DNA of 34,257 nucleotides from JABIDZ01 sp964402905 (lineage in GTDB: Archaea; Iainarchaeota; Iainarchaeia; Iainarchaeales; JAAZKV01): the NCBI GenBank assembly GCA_964402905.1, contig CAYODU010000004.1, forward strand, positions 1-34,257, given 5' to 3'. The number at the start of each line of letters is the position of its first letter. The first letter of the stretch is position 1. Below the pieces are notes generated by a model that worked only from the letters and a program-made list of their open reading frames with translations, was not told the origin of the DNA and did no database searches. Position numbers and translations under genes: made by a program. Below are positions 1 to 8,413 of the stretch, one piece after another.

Positions 1-1098
1 TCTAATTGTTTCTTTTGTTTCTCCTTGATTTCCAAACATGAAACAACCATGAACAAGTATTTTTGCTTTTTTTGAATCTTTTACAAATCTTCTTATCCCA
101 TCCGGGGTAGTACCTTTATGAATATTATTTAATATTTCTTGATCTGCACTTTCTATCCCAACACACATTAATCTGCAATTAGCTTTCTTCATCCATTGAA
201 GTACTTCAAGTGGAACATCTGCTCTGGCATTACAGCTCCAAGTCAAAGAAACTTTTTTGTTTATTATTTCTTTGCACAAATTAATTGTTCTTTCTTTGTC
301 TTGTGTAAGGGTGTCATCTTCAACCATCACTTCTTTTACCTGTGGAAGATTTTTTTGTATCCACAAAAATTCGTCTACAACACTTTTGATGCTTCTCTTT
401 CTGTATAAATGCCCTGAAAAAGTTTGGGGCCACTTACAAAAAGCACATTTGTTTGGACAACCTCTGCCAGTAAGTATTGTAACTTCAGGGTACTGCACTG
501 ATGGATAAAAATAATTTTCTATATTCAAATATCTTTTATAAATCTCTGAAACAAATGGAAGCGAATCAAGTTCTTTTTCAGTTGGTGGTTCTCTTTCTGC
601 AGTTCTAACAATTTTTTTTCCTTTTTTGTAGGCGATTCCTTTTACTTGATTTAAACTTGTTTCATTTTTCAGCGCTAAGGCAATTTCTGGTAAAATAAAA
701 TCATATTCTCTTATTGCAACGGCATCAGCTTTGCTTTCTTTTAAACTTTGTTCTGGCAAAACACTTACATGGTCGCCCACAATAACAACAAAGGCATTTT
801 TCAATTCTTTTTTTATTAACTCAATAATTTTTTTATCATTCTCAAAGGATGGAGTAACAGTGTCAACAACCACTAATTCTGGCTCAAAGGCACTTATTTT
901 TTTCATTGTTTCGCTTAATGAGAGATTTTCTCCAGATGCATCAAGCAAAAAAGTTTCGTGTCCCTTTTTTTCTAATGCCCCGGTAGCATAGCCTAACCAA
1001 ATAGGATAATATACACAGCCGCCTTTACTTACGCCTGGACTTCTTGAAGTGCGAGAAAACTTTTTCATAAAAGGAGGGCTTAAGAGAAGTATTTTCAT
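1..1098 (-). CDS. Radical SAM protein with N-terminal B12-binding-like domain (C-terminus cut by window edge)
   Basis: The reading frame is open from the ATG at 1098 to the left edge (366 codons seen). The N-terminus (MKILLLSPPF, then a Rossmann-like segment to about residue 140) resembles the cobalamin-binding domain of B12-dependent radical SAM enzymes. The radical SAM cluster motif CxxxCxxC is at C214, C218 and C221 in the context GRGCPNKCAFC. Downstream residues such as VEDD and the CVGIESAD-like segment match the radical SAM barrel. A GTGATTG ribosome binding site lies 5' of the ATG. Families of this build act in methylation, lipid or cofactor chemistry; the substrate cannot be read from the sequence. 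It lies after the glycosylation cluster on the same strand, but is separated from it by about 90 nt that includes AT-rich promoter-like sequence. Confidence 0.85.
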   Translation of the reverse strand, partial: MKILLLSPPFMKKFSRTSRSPGVSKGGCVYYPIWLGYATGALEKKGHETFLLDASGENLSLSETMKKISAFEPELVVVDTVTPSFENDKKIIELIKKELKNAFVVIVGDHVSVLPEQSLKESKADAVAIREYDFILPEIALALKNETSLNQVKGIAYKKGKKIVRTAEREPPTEKELDSLPFVSEIYKRYLNIENYFYPSVQYPEVTILTGRGCPNKCAFCKWPQTFSGHLYRKRSIKSVVDEFLWIQKNLPQVKEVMVEDDTLTQDKERTINLCKEIINKKVSLTWSCNARADVPLEVLQWMKKANCRLMCVGIESADQEILNNIHKGTTPDGIRRFVKDSKKAKILVHGCFMFGNQGETKETIR

Positions 1099-1187
1099 TT
1101 CAATCACACATTTTTCTTGTATTAATTGAATTAAGAAAAGTTTATTTATAAATGGGCTTGGTACGAATTTTCCCTTGTTAAATGTAT

Positions 1188-2081
1188 TTAAATCAGTAAC
1201 TTTTTGTACTTAATACTGCCATACAATCGCACTAATTTTATAAGTAGGACATAAAATATTCCAAGTGCAATAATAAGTATTTTTTTTGGTAAAGAATTTC
1301 CTTTCACTAGCACTACTCCTTGTGGTGAACTAAAATCAAATTTTCCTTTCCAAAGTCCAGTAGCAACTTGAAAATCTTTCCACGGATTTCTAATAAAACC
1401 AATTTTCACATCAAAAAAATCTTTGCCACGCAAAGGATGTTTTTTGTAAAGTAGTGGATCAAATCTATGGATTTTTATTCGAGACCAACCATACTTAATT
1501 TTTTCTTTGAATGTATTTTTTCTCAATGAATGTTCGTGTTTAAATCGGGCTGTTTTATATGTGAAGATGCTTGTATATCCGTTTTCAAATGCTCTGAATG
1601 CCAAATCTGTGTCATCCCTAAAACCAGTCCCCTTTTCATTGAAATCCTCATCAAAACCTTTTAATCCCGCCAGAATATTTTTTCTCCAAACGGTTGCATT
1701 TCCTCCGGTATCGGAGAAAGGAGAAACAAAAGCAATTTTTTTATCTGTGAAATAAGAGAGAATTGTTTTAACAAAATCTTTTTCAAAAAATATATCACCT
1801 GCCGAAAGGCACACAAATTCATTTTGTGAACTAAAGATAGCTTTGTTCAGGCCCTTGACTCTTCCTTTTCCAAGTGTCTCAATTAATTTTACATTCTTAT
1901 TTTTTTCCATGAAATTTTCTATAATGCTTTTAGTATTATCTGTACTACCATCATCAACAAGAATAACTTCTATTTTTCCGCTAAAATCTTGTTTCAAACA
2001 CTTTTCTATTACGGAGATTATTTCGTTTCCCTGATTTTTTGATGCAACAATAATGCTTATTCCAGTTTTAGTCTCATTCAT
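1188..2081 (-). CDS. Family 2 (GT-A) glycosyltransferase with C-terminal membrane segment
   Basis: 297 residues. The N-terminus has the GT2 nucleotide-sugar fold: SIIVASKN, then the LVDDGSTD motif at residues 41-48, an acidic SAGD segment near residue 95 in the DXD position, and the late GFDEDF and DDTDLAFR motifs typical of this family's acceptor-side active site. A hydrophobic helix near residues 265-285 (LIIALGIFYVLLIKLV) would anchor it to the membrane. Its start overlaps the stop of the Alg13-like gene by 8 nt (2074-2081), so it is translationally coupled to the N-glycan cluster. It probably adds a sugar to the lipid-linked glycan on the cytoplasmic face. The donor sugar is unknown. Confidence 0.88.
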   Translation of the reverse strand: MNETKTGISIIVASKNQGNEIISVIEKCLKQDFSGKIEVILVDDGSTDNTKSIIENFMEKNKNVKLIETLGKGRVKGLNKAIFSSQNEFVCLSAGDIFFEKDFVKTILSYFTDKKIAFVSPFSDTGGNATVWRKNILAGLKGFDEDFNEKGTGFRDDTDLAFRAFENGYTSIFTYKTARFKHEHSLRKNTFKEKIKYGWSRIKIHRFDPLLYKKHPLRGKDFFDVKIGFIRNPWKDFQVATGLWKGKFDFSSPQGVVLVKGNSLPKKILIIALGIFYVLLIKLVRLYGSIKYKKLLI

Positions 2082-2547
2082 CTAAAAACGCCCCTATTAA
2101 TTGTATAATCTTTTCTGCGTGTAAAGTTTTATTTATTTTTAGTTTCGCGGTTTTTGATAATGCCTTTTCAATTTCTTTTTCACTTTCAATAACAATTGCC
2201 TGTTTTTCTTTTTTTATGGCGCTTGCTAGTTCGAGTTGATGATCATTAGTGTGTTCTCCGAATTTTTTTCTTCGCGAAATAACAATCATTTTTTTTTCAT
2301 ATTGCAAACCGGTTCCTATGTTGCCTTCGCCTGCGTGTGTAATAAAAACCGAACATTTTTTTATGTATTTATCAAATTCTTCAATTCCAATAAATTTTTT
2401 GTATGAGTAATTCTCCGGTTTATAATCTGAGTGTCCTACTTGAGCAAAAACAATTTCTTTAATGACTTTTTTTTCAATAAGCAAATCAATTTCTTTTAAT
2501 AGTCTATTAAATTGCTGTTTGTGTGTTCCGACGCTTACAAAAATCAT
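2074..2547 (-). CDS. Alg13-like glycosyltransferase subunit (GT28 C-terminal domain)
   Basis: 157 residues from the ATG at 2547. A GTG 9 nt upstream would also be in frame, but GGTGA just before the ATG fits as its ribosome binding site and even overlaps the stop of the preceding gene. The opening IFVSVGTHKQQFNRLL and the later ITHAGEGNIGTGLQ segment match the GT28 C-terminal UDP-GlcNAc-binding domain of Alg13 and of bacterial EpsF/PssE-type proteins; the HAG-G loop is the nucleotide-sugar site. In eukaryotes Alg13 pairs with membrane-bound Alg14 to add the second GlcNAc to dolichyl-PP-GlcNAc. Here the neighbour is Alg14-like, so the two should form one enzyme. The assignment to GlcNAc is inference. 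Confidence 0.85.
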   Translation of the reverse strand: MIFVSVGTHKQQFNRLLKEIDLLIEKKVIKEIVFAQVGHSDYKPENYSYKKFIGIEEFDKYIKKCSVFITHAGEGNIGTGLQYEKKMIVISRRKKFGEHTNDHQLELASAIKKEKQAIVIESEKEIEKALSKTAKLKINKTLHAEKIIQLIGAFLDE

Positions 2548-2556
2548 ATCTCTCAC

Positions 2557-3018
2557 CTAAAAAATACTCCCGCCGAATTTTCCTTTTGGATAATATTTTT
2601 CCATTTCTTTCCATTGATAAATAAATAAATCTGCAATTGGGTAAACAAGTTTGCCGGTTATGCTTGGTTTTGTGGGTCTGCAAAAGCTTTCAATATAAAT
2701 AATTTTTTTACCAAATAGCTTTGCAATAAAAATAGTGCAAACTGTTGTGTCCGCACCCGTGGATATTATAATATCGGGCTTTTCTTTCAAAAAGATTTTC
2801 AAACTTTGAAAAAAATTTATTACTAGATTAATTGGATTTCTTGACGGACATCTGACAAAATAAGTTTTTTCTTTTTTTGCTAGGCTTTTTCCATCTTCAC
2901 GAGCAAGTGTAACAAAATAGTGTTCATATTTTTTGTAGAATTTTTCCAATTGAATAATTTCTTTTAAGTGCCCTCCGGCACTTGCTGTTAAACAAATCTT
3001 TTTCAGTTTTATCACCAT
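2557..3018 (-). CDS. Alg14-like membrane-anchoring glycosyltransferase subunit
   Basis: 153 residues from the ATG at 3018 (MVIKLKKICLTASAGGH). The ASAGGHLKEIIQLE glycine-rich motif, the DIIISTGADTTVCT segment and the ending near residue 150 match Alg14/EpsE-type acceptor-binding domains. The hydrophobic stretches at about residues 65-75 and 90-110 could attach it to the membrane. The start overlaps the end of the Alg7-like gene by 7 nt, and the stop sits beside the ribosome binding site of the Alg13-like gene, so the three are coupled. A longer in-frame extension to 3075 exists, but it lies inside the Alg7-like gene and has no family match, so it was rejected. Confidence 0.85.
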   Translation of the reverse strand: MVIKLKKICLTASAGGHLKEIIQLEKFYKKYEHYFVTLAREDGKSLAKKEKTYFVRCPSRNPINLVINFFQSLKIFLKEKPDIIISTGADTTVCTIFIAKLFGKKIIYIESFCRPTKPSITGKLVYPIADLFIYQWKEMEKYYPKGKFGGSIF

Positions 3019-4019
3019 GGAATAAGAATAACTTTTGCAAAATTCAGGTAAAAAATGGTAAATGCAACTGCACAAATAACTATCTGTATTAGGAAGATTC
3101 TAACAACAACTCCCTTTTCTGTATATTTTCCTTTGCCTAAATTAAGAATAAATTGGGTTATGGAACCACCTTTTGGATTCGCTTTTAGTGTTCCATTTTT
3201 TTGTGGAATACCATAGCACTCGCTTTGCATTCTGTGTTTTGTTTTAATGAATAGTTCAACAAAGAATAGTGCCAAAACAATTACACCAAATGTTTCCATG
3301 TTTCCGATTATTGACATGACTGCAATATTTGCTCCCACCATTAGTGTTAGCGCATCTCCACCAAATATTTTTGCAGGGAACCAATTGAATTTCAAAAAAC
3401 CAATTAGCGCACCAATCATTGCTATTCCAAGAATCATTGCTGTTGTGTGCCCAGATAAAAAAGCAATTATTGTTAGTGTTGATGTGAGAATAATTCCTTG
3501 TCCGGCTTCAAGTCCATTGTATCCTGCAAGCATATTGAATGCGTTGCTTGCCCCAGTAATCCCGATTGGAATTATTATTAGTGAATAAAATATTCCAAAA
3601 TTAATTGCCCCAAAAAAAGGAAGTGTCATTGAAGTATTTCCTGCACTTATTGCCATTAGTGGCAATGCAGCAAGTATTGGAAACAAAGCGTGTTGCCATT
3701 GTCGAATGCCTTTTTTCCATCCGATGATATCGTCAATTAATCCAATGAAAGCAATCATGGCAATTGTTGAGAAACCTCCAAGAAGCAAACCTAGTTCTAT
3801 TGAGAATGCATTTAGATAAGTGGCTAAAAAAATTGCTGCAAAAACAGCAAAACTAAAACCTAGAAAAACAATTACTCCACCAAGTTCAGCAACTTGGGGC
3901 TTTGAATACTTGTTCAAATCTTTGCCCACAAATTTTTGTTTTCGCATTGTCTTGATGTAGTTAGGCATTATGAACAATATTGCTGCTACTCCAACAATAA
4001 ATGGAACGAATTCAAGCAT
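3012..4019 (-). CDS. UDP-GlcNAc:polyprenyl-phosphate GlcNAc-1-P transferase (Alg7/AglH-like)
   Basis: 335 residues, about ten membrane helices. Motifs of the MraY/WecA/Alg7 superfamily are in order: LIDD at residues 94-97 followed by a basic loop (GWKKGIRQ), the NAFNMLAGYNGLE segment at 159-171, FGGD at 219-222, and a cytoplasmic loop at 260-285 containing KHRMQ and NPKGG. This enzyme starts N-glycan synthesis by moving GlcNAc-1-P from UDP-GlcNAc onto dolichyl phosphate. The longer loop and NGLE motif are nearer Alg7 than MraY. A TATA-like element (4042-4050) lies about 27 nt upstream of the ATG, so the transcript is probably leaderless. It heads the Alg7-Alg14-Alg13-GT2 run. Confidence 0.92.
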   Translation of the reverse strand: MLEFVPFIVGVAAILFIMPNYIKTMRKQKFVGKDLNKYSKPQVAELGGVIVFLGFSFAVFAAIFLATYLNAFSIELGLLLGGFSTIAMIAFIGLIDDIIGWKKGIRQWQHALFPILAALPLMAISAGNTSMTLPFFGAINFGIFYSLIIIPIGITGASNAFNMLAGYNGLEAGQGIILTSTLTIIAFLSGHTTAMILGIAMIGALIGFLKFNWFPAKIFGGDALTLMVGANIAVMSIIGNMETFGVIVLALFFVELFIKTKHRMQSECYGIPQKNGTLKANPKGGSITQFILNLGKGKYTEKGVVVRIFLIQIVICAVAFTIFYLNFAKVILIPW

Positions 4020-4041
4020 ATAAGAAAAAAGCTTCTTTTAC

Positions 4042-4050
4042 TTTTAAATA
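4042..4050 (-). promoter_or_regulatory. TATA-like box of the Alg7-like gene
   Basis: On the minus strand this reads TATTTAAAA. Its centre is about 27 nt upstream of the ATG at 4019, the archaeal TATA-to-start spacing, which implies a leaderless mRNA for the glycosylation run. Confidence 0.5.
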
Positions 4051-4081
4051 TAACTGGTACAACAATTTGATTACTTAAAAA

Positions 4082-6205
4082 TTAGTCATTATGATAAATT
4101 ACTTTGAATATTTTTATTCCATTATCAGAAAAAACTTCTTGGTAGTACTGTGTAGTTTCCGGAGAATTAAACCAAACCTTTGCTATATTTGTGTTGTTTA
4201 GTACTTGATTTAGAAGATACAATCCATTTGATTCTGCGTAATAGAATAATGGGTATGTTCCGTTGTAGAATGTGTCTGGCGTATTTTTCCAGGTTGTGGA
4301 AATCTTATCATATTCTGATTGTGAAATTAATTGTCCGTTGCAATTCTTTCCTTCTGTGGTTGCTGAACAAGGTATTTGCTTTGCTGGACCACTATTATTG
4401 TATTTTTGAACTAAACTAGAGTTAACTTCTCCTGCAAAGTAAAACTCATATGTTCCTGCGCTAAAAATCATATCTGAACTTACAAGAATATATTCTGCAC
4501 CAATATCTTTTGAAACAATTTCATAACCTCTTTTGGTATCAGTAGTAACAACAAATTCTGCAAACAGTTGGTTTGTGGCATCAGATGCATTTCTGTTATC
4601 GCTTGAAAACTTTCTCTCTGTTAAAAATGCGTACATGTGTCCATCGCTCCACCAATTAAAAAATTTGGCATTTGGTTGTGTGTTTGAATTTATCCAGTTT
4701 GCAGTATCAATTATTCGTGTGTCTGAATTAGCAAATGGTTTGTAATCGGGAATGAATAATGCTGCTGCACCAACTCCGAGTAGTACTAAGAAGAACAAAG
4801 CAACAACCGTTGTCTTTGCTTCAATTCCTTTTCCCAGCTCAAATTTTTTTAATAATTCAAATATCAAGTAAGCAGTTATTGCTCCGCCAGTTACAATACC
4901 TAACCCGAAAACAAAAGTGAATTTTAATGTGTACCACGCCATAAAAAGCGTTATTATCGTCCAAAGCCAAAAAATAATTTGTGTGTGTGAATCAGATCTC
5001 TTGAAAAAATATAATCCTATTGGTAAGAAGATTAATCCTATCCATGGAAATACAATCAATGAATTATACTTTGAACCAAAAAAATTGTTCCCAACACTTT
5101 CTTCACCAACAAGCGTGTGAATATTTGTTCTATCCTGTACATCTTGGACAACGATAAATGACATTGATACTGCTAGTAAAGCAACATACAATAGGCCTAT
5201 GACAACCCATGGAAAAATCTTTTTTGTTTCTGAGTTTGCTTTTTGTATAAAATAATTAACGACAAATACTGCTAATACTAAAATAGCTCCGCCAATAACA
5301 GTTAAGATTGGACTTAACTTAACAATGTTGCCCGCATAATTTCCAACTCCATCAAGCCAGTAATTTCCGGTTAGATAACATATTATTGAAAAGATGACAA
5401 ATGCTATCACAAATTTTATTGTGAAGTAAAAACTTTCACTTTTTATGAAAGTTTCTTTGTTCTCAGATTTGCTTGAAATTAGTGTTAGCCCAAATAAGAA
5501 ATATGGTATTGCGATTAGCGGAATCAATAGGTATAGTTCCCAAGTCATTGCCATTATCCCAAAAAATATTCCGGCTAAAATAACATTCATTAAGTCTTGT
5601 TTTGTAAGAGTTTTGCTTTTTACTGCGCGTACAAAGAAAATAAATCCAATTGCCATCCACAAGAATCCAAGAGAGTTATCTCCCTGTGCACCTGCCATTG
5701 TTCTGTAAACAAATGCCGGAGTAACTGCAGCAAGGAAAGCAGTTATTGCACCGATTTTTTTACTATTAAAAATTTCTTTTCCAAGAAAGTACATTGAGAT
5801 TGTTATTAGTGCCCCAAATATTGCGGGCATTACTTGTACACTATATAATAATAGTTCTTTGTTGAATGCTCCGCCGAATGCAAGTAAAATGTAAACAAAA
5901 GCGCTTATTATATGATAAATGGATAATGGGGCAGCCGGAACTCCTTCAGGCACCTGATAATAAATATTTGGATCAGGGCTGATTATATTTCCAGTTGTAA
6001 CTATTTGCTCTACTAATCTTGCATGGTAATATGCATCGGGTTCAAATAAATAGTCTCCTTGATACTGAACAAGATTGACCCTTAAACTTACTGCAAAAAT
6101 AAACATTACCAATAGGAAAAAAATGACTTTTTTGTTATCCAAAATCTTTTGCTTGAGAAAATTTGTGCCAGCAACTTCTTTTTTTTCTTTTTTTCTGTGT
6201 AACAT
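4082..6205 (-). CDS. aglB: Archaeal oligosaccharyltransferase catalytic subunit, STT3/AglB
   Basis: 707 residues from the ATG at 6205, chosen because GAGTGATT precedes it; an in-frame TTG lies 15 nt upstream. The N-terminus is a membrane helix followed by the first external loop with the acidic metal motif E55-P-D57 before AYYHARL. About 12-13 membrane helices follow, then a lumenal C-terminal domain carrying W518-W519-S520-D521-G522, the WWDYG-type acceptor-sequon pocket, here with S-D in place of D-Y. It transfers the lipid-linked glycan to Asn-X-Ser/Thr on exported proteins. It sits just upstream of the Alg7-Alg14-Alg13-GT2 run on the same strand, with 62 nt and a separate TATA between them. 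Confidence 0.95.
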   Translation of the reverse strand: MLHRKKEKKEVAGTNFLKQKILDNKKVIFFLLVMFIFAVSLRVNLVQYQGDYLFEPDAYYHARLVEQIVTTGNIISPDPNIYYQVPEGVPAAPLSIYHIISAFVYILLAFGGAFNKELLLYSVQVMPAIFGALITISMYFLGKEIFNSKKIGAITAFLAAVTPAFVYRTMAGAQGDNSLGFLWMAIGFIFFVRAVKSKTLTKQDLMNVILAGIFFGIMAMTWELYLLIPLIAIPYFLFGLTLISSKSENKETFIKSESFYFTIKFVIAFVIFSIICYLTGNYWLDGVGNYAGNIVKLSPILTVIGGAILVLAVFVVNYFIQKANSETKKIFPWVVIGLLYVALLAVSMSFIVVQDVQDRTNIHTLVGEESVGNNFFGSKYNSLIVFPWIGLIFLPIGLYFFKRSDSHTQIIFWLWTIITLFMAWYTLKFTFVFGLGIVTGGAITAYLIFELLKKFELGKGIEAKTTVVALFFLVLLGVGAAALFIPDYKPFANSDTRIIDTANWINSNTQPNAKFFNWWSDGHMYAFLTERKFSSDNRNASDATNQLFAEFVVTTDTKRGYEIVSKDIGAEYILVSSDMIFSAGTYEFYFAGEVNSSLVQKYNNSGPAKQIPCSATTEGKNCNGQLISQSEYDKISTTWKNTPDTFYNGTYPLFYYAESNGLYLLNQVLNNTNIAKVWFNSPETTQYYQEVFSDNGIKIFKVIYHND

Positions 6206-6358
6206 TGAATCACTCAACAAAAGTTATATTCTTGGATACAAAATTATAATTAATTGTAACAGCACAACGCTTTAAAACCAAACTATTGCTAAAGCAAAAC
6301 TTTTCTCTACAAAATTTTTTACTGTTTTATTTTTATTATCTTTTGTTCAGTGTTTAGT

Positions 6359-7189
6359 ATGTTCAAAAAGCTTTTTTTTGGAACTGCGGGCATTCCATCC
6401 TCTACTGAACCAAGAAACAATTCTAATGGAATAAAAAGAGTTAGTGAACTGGGGCTTGGGGCAATGGAAATGGCTTTTGTTCAAAGTGTTTATCTTACTA
6501 AAGAAAGTGCTTTGCAAGCAAAAAAAGTTGCGCAAGAATCAAATGTTTTTCTTACTGCTCACGGACAGTACTTCATTAATCTTAATTCAAAAGAAGATGA
6601 AAAAATTCAGGCTTCAATAAACAGAATTATTAATGCAGCAAAAATTTCTTCGCTTGCGGGAGCCTTTTCTGTTACTTTTCATGCTGGTTTCTACCAGGGT
6701 ATGTCAAGAGAAAAAACTTATTCTGTGATAAAAAAAGGGCTAGAAAAAATTCTTGAAACATTAAAGCAAGAAAAGATAAATATCAGAATAAGTCCAGAAA
6801 CAACAGGTAAAGAAACACAATTTGGTTCGCTGGATGAACTCTTACAACTTTCAACAGAAATAAATGTTAGACCTTGTATTGATTTTTCGCATTTGCATGC
6901 GCGTAGTGGTGGAAAAGAAAATTCTTATAAAGAATTTAGACAATCACTTGAAAAAACAGAGAAAGCTCTTGGCTCCGCGTTTTTGAAGGAAATGCATTGC
7001 CACGTGTCAGGAATAAATTACTCTGCGAAAGGAGAAAGAAATCATTTAATGCTTCCTGATTCAGATATGAAATACAAAGAACTTTTGCAAGCACTAAAAG
7101 ATTTTGATTGCAGGGGAATAATAATTTGTGAGAGTCCGGATCCGCAAGAAGATGCGCTTTTATTGAAAAAAAATTTTGAAGAATTATAA
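6359..7189 (+). CDS. Endonuclease IV-type AP endonuclease (TIM barrel)
   Basis: 276 residues from the ATG at 6359; a GTG at 6350 adds three residues and cannot be excluded. The opening FGTAGIP is typical of archaeal endonuclease IV. The metal-binding series is visible in order: TAHG, TFHAG, SPETTG, CIDFSHLHAR, MHCHVSG and CESPDP, supplying the His, Glu and Asp ligands of the trinuclear zinc site. It would cut DNA 5' to abasic sites in base-excision repair. Length and motif order match Nfo-like proteins; sugar isomerases share the fold but not this ligand set. It is transcribed divergently from aglB. Confidence 0.88.
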   Translation: MFKKLFFGTAGIPSSTEPRNNSNGIKRVSELGLGAMEMAFVQSVYLTKESALQAKKVAQESNVFLTAHGQYFINLNSKEDEKIQASINRIINAAKISSLAGAFSVTFHAGFYQGMSREKTYSVIKKGLEKILETLKQEKINIRISPETTGKETQFGSLDELLQLSTEINVRPCIDFSHLHARSGGKENSYKEFRQSLEKTEKALGSAFLKEMHCHVSGINYSAKGERNHLMLPDSDMKYKELLQALKDFDCRGIIICESPDPQEDALLLKKNFEEL

Positions 7190-7207
7190 AAAGATTTTTT
7201 AAAAAAA

Positions 7208-7243
7208 GTTTTTGTGTGGCCTTTTTATTTGCCACACCAAAAA
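7208..7243. terminator. Bidirectional hairpin between convergent genes
   Basis: GTGTGGC (7214-7220) and GCCACAC (7231-7237) form a perfect 7-bp stem with a 10-nt T-rich loop. The stem is flanked by T-runs on the left and A-runs on the right that can extend it after one mismatch. It lies between the 3' ends of the endonuclease gene and the ferredoxin gene, so it can act in both directions. Confidence 0.55.
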
Positions 7244-7270
7244 AATTATTTTAACTTTTTTTGTTTTTCT

Positions 7271-7492
7271 TTATGCATCTTCAACTTTTATGCAACTAAC
7301 TGGACACGCATTTGCAGAATCTTTACTTTGTCCAGCATCACTTACAGTTTTGCTAAAAACGCTATTGCCCATATCTTTTCCGTCAATTAGAGTAGCTTTG
7401 TCTCCGTCCATACTCCAGTTTGTTGGGTCTAGTGCAGCACATGCTCCGCAACCAATGCACTTATCTTGTTCTTGAGTTATCTTAAACGCCAT
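7271..7492 (-). CDS. Single-cluster [4Fe-4S] ferredoxin
   Basis: 73 residues. C12, C15 and C18 in CIGCGAC and C63 in ACPVSC supply the four cluster ligands. C67 is a fifth cysteine, near where some monocluster ferredoxins carry a disulfide with a mid-chain cysteine. No such partner is seen here, because all other cysteines are ligands. The spacing and the WSMDGDKA segment match archaeal/thermophile monocluster ferredoxins. It is a soluble electron carrier for oxidoreductases. A GGTGATTTA ribosome binding site precedes the ATG. It is a single gene with no redox partner in this window. Confidence 0.92.
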   Translation of the reverse strand: MAFKITQEQDKCIGCGACAALDPTNWSMDGDKATLIDGKDMGNSVFSKTVSDAGQSKDSANACPVSCIKVEDA

Positions 7493-7613
7493 TAAATCAC
7501 CTGAAAAAAATAGGGTTGTTTTGTTTAAATAGTTTACGGAAAAAAGAATTTTTTTATTTCAAGGGCACTTTTGTCCCAAATTAATATTCTTTTAGTTGAA
7601 TTTTTTAAAAAAA

Positions 7614-7895
7614 TTATTTTTCTTTGCTCACTTCTTTTGCAAGTATTGTTGCAAGGAAATAATTCCACATAGCGTTTAGTGTAACTGCAATTGGTGTTGC
7701 TAATTGTGTTTCTATTCCATATGCATTAGGGAGAATTATTGTGAATGGGTTTAAAACAAAATTAATAAAATTTCCTATCACTTGGTAAGGTACCCAATAA
7801 ATTATTATGTATAAGTAAAGTTGTGCTATAAATAACACAAGGAAAAACCAGCCAATTTTTTTCCAACTGGGTGCAAAAAAATCTTTTAGTTTCAT
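7614..7895 (-). CDS. Small membrane protein of unknown function
   Basis: 93 residues with a hydrophobic helix at about 15-35, a second hydrophobic stretch at about 40-58 and a third amphipathic one at 65-85. It ends in a charged KEVSKEK tail. It starts 1 nt after the stop of the upstream gene, and GGAGAAG inside that gene's end serves as ribosome binding site, so the two form an operon. No family is recognised. Confidence 0.65.
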   Translation of the reverse strand: MKLKDFFAPSWKKIGWFFLVLFIAQLYLYIIIYWVPYQVIGNFINFVLNPFTIILPNAYGIETQLATPIAVTLNAMWNYFLATILAKEVSKEK

Positions 7896-7896
7896 T

Positions 7897-8334
7897 TTAT
7901 ATTCTTCTCCGTTGTGAAAGTTTTATTGCTGGTGAAGGAATTTTGTCCGGGAGTTGGATACCAAGTCTTATTCCAAATTTTTCTTCAATTCTTCTCCATG
8001 AATTAATTGATGAAGCTGTTCGAGCAGGGGTAGTTAATCCAATTGGGTTATGTTTTCTCGTTTCTAAAAATACAAGTTCTTCTCCCAAAGAGTGTTTTTC
8101 TGGATTGGCTTTGTTAGCTGCGAATGCAATGTTTAGTTTCTTTCGTTCTTCTGGATTTCCTCTAACATTTCTATTCCATATTTTTATTTCACTTCCAACG
8201 ATTTCATAGGTTATGTGGGCAATTCGTTCTCCATCTTTTTTTATTATGATTTGGTGAAGTCTATTGCCAGTATTTCCTTTTTTTTCCAAAAGTACGTGCT
8301 CGGCAGCATATACAGATTCAGTGTTTTTTTTCAT
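7897..8334 (-). CDS. Basic protein of unknown function, downstream of 5S rRNA
   Basis: 145 residues from the ATG at 8334. The frame stays open back to 8463, but that part overlaps the 5S rRNA gene and cannot be coding. A TATA-like box (CTTTTTAATA, near 8353-8366) sits about 25 nt before this ATG, implying a leaderless message. The middle has alternating strands (RIAHITYEIVGSEIKIWNRN) and the C-terminus is basic (QRRRI). The segment RTASSINSWRRIEEKFGI looks helical. No family is recognised. It is coupled to the small membrane protein that follows. Confidence 0.7.
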   Translation of the reverse strand: MKKNTESVYAAEHVLLEKKGNTGNRLHQIIIKKDGERIAHITYEIVGSEIKIWNRNVRGNPEERKKLNIAFAANKANPEKHSLGEELVFLETRKHNPIGLTTPARTASSINSWRRIEEKFGIRLGIQLPDKIPSPAIKLSQRRRI

Positions 8335-8352
8335 GTATATACTTTCTTTTTG

Positions 8353-8366
8353 CTTTATTAAAAAGT
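8353..8366 (-). promoter_or_regulatory. TATA box of the unknown gene after 5S rRNA
   Basis: Minus-strand CTTTTTAATAAAG lies about 25 nt upstream of the ATG at 8334. It supports that start and separates this gene's transcription from the 5S gene. Confidence 0.5.
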
Positions 8367-8396
8367 TAACGTTTTGTCGAGTATTTGATGCCCTAA

Positions 8397-8410
8397 GAAA
8401 AAAATTACAA
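8397..8410 (-). terminator. T-run terminator of 5S rRNA
   Basis: The minus strand has a run of seven T a few nucleotides after the 3' end of the 5S gene, as archaeal RNA polymerase uses for termination. Confidence 0.5.
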
Positions 8411-8413
8411 TAA

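Noticed and set aside
1843..2034. Plus-strand frames opposite the glycosyltransferase
   Set aside because: Antisense to a clear GT2 gene; no independent evidence.
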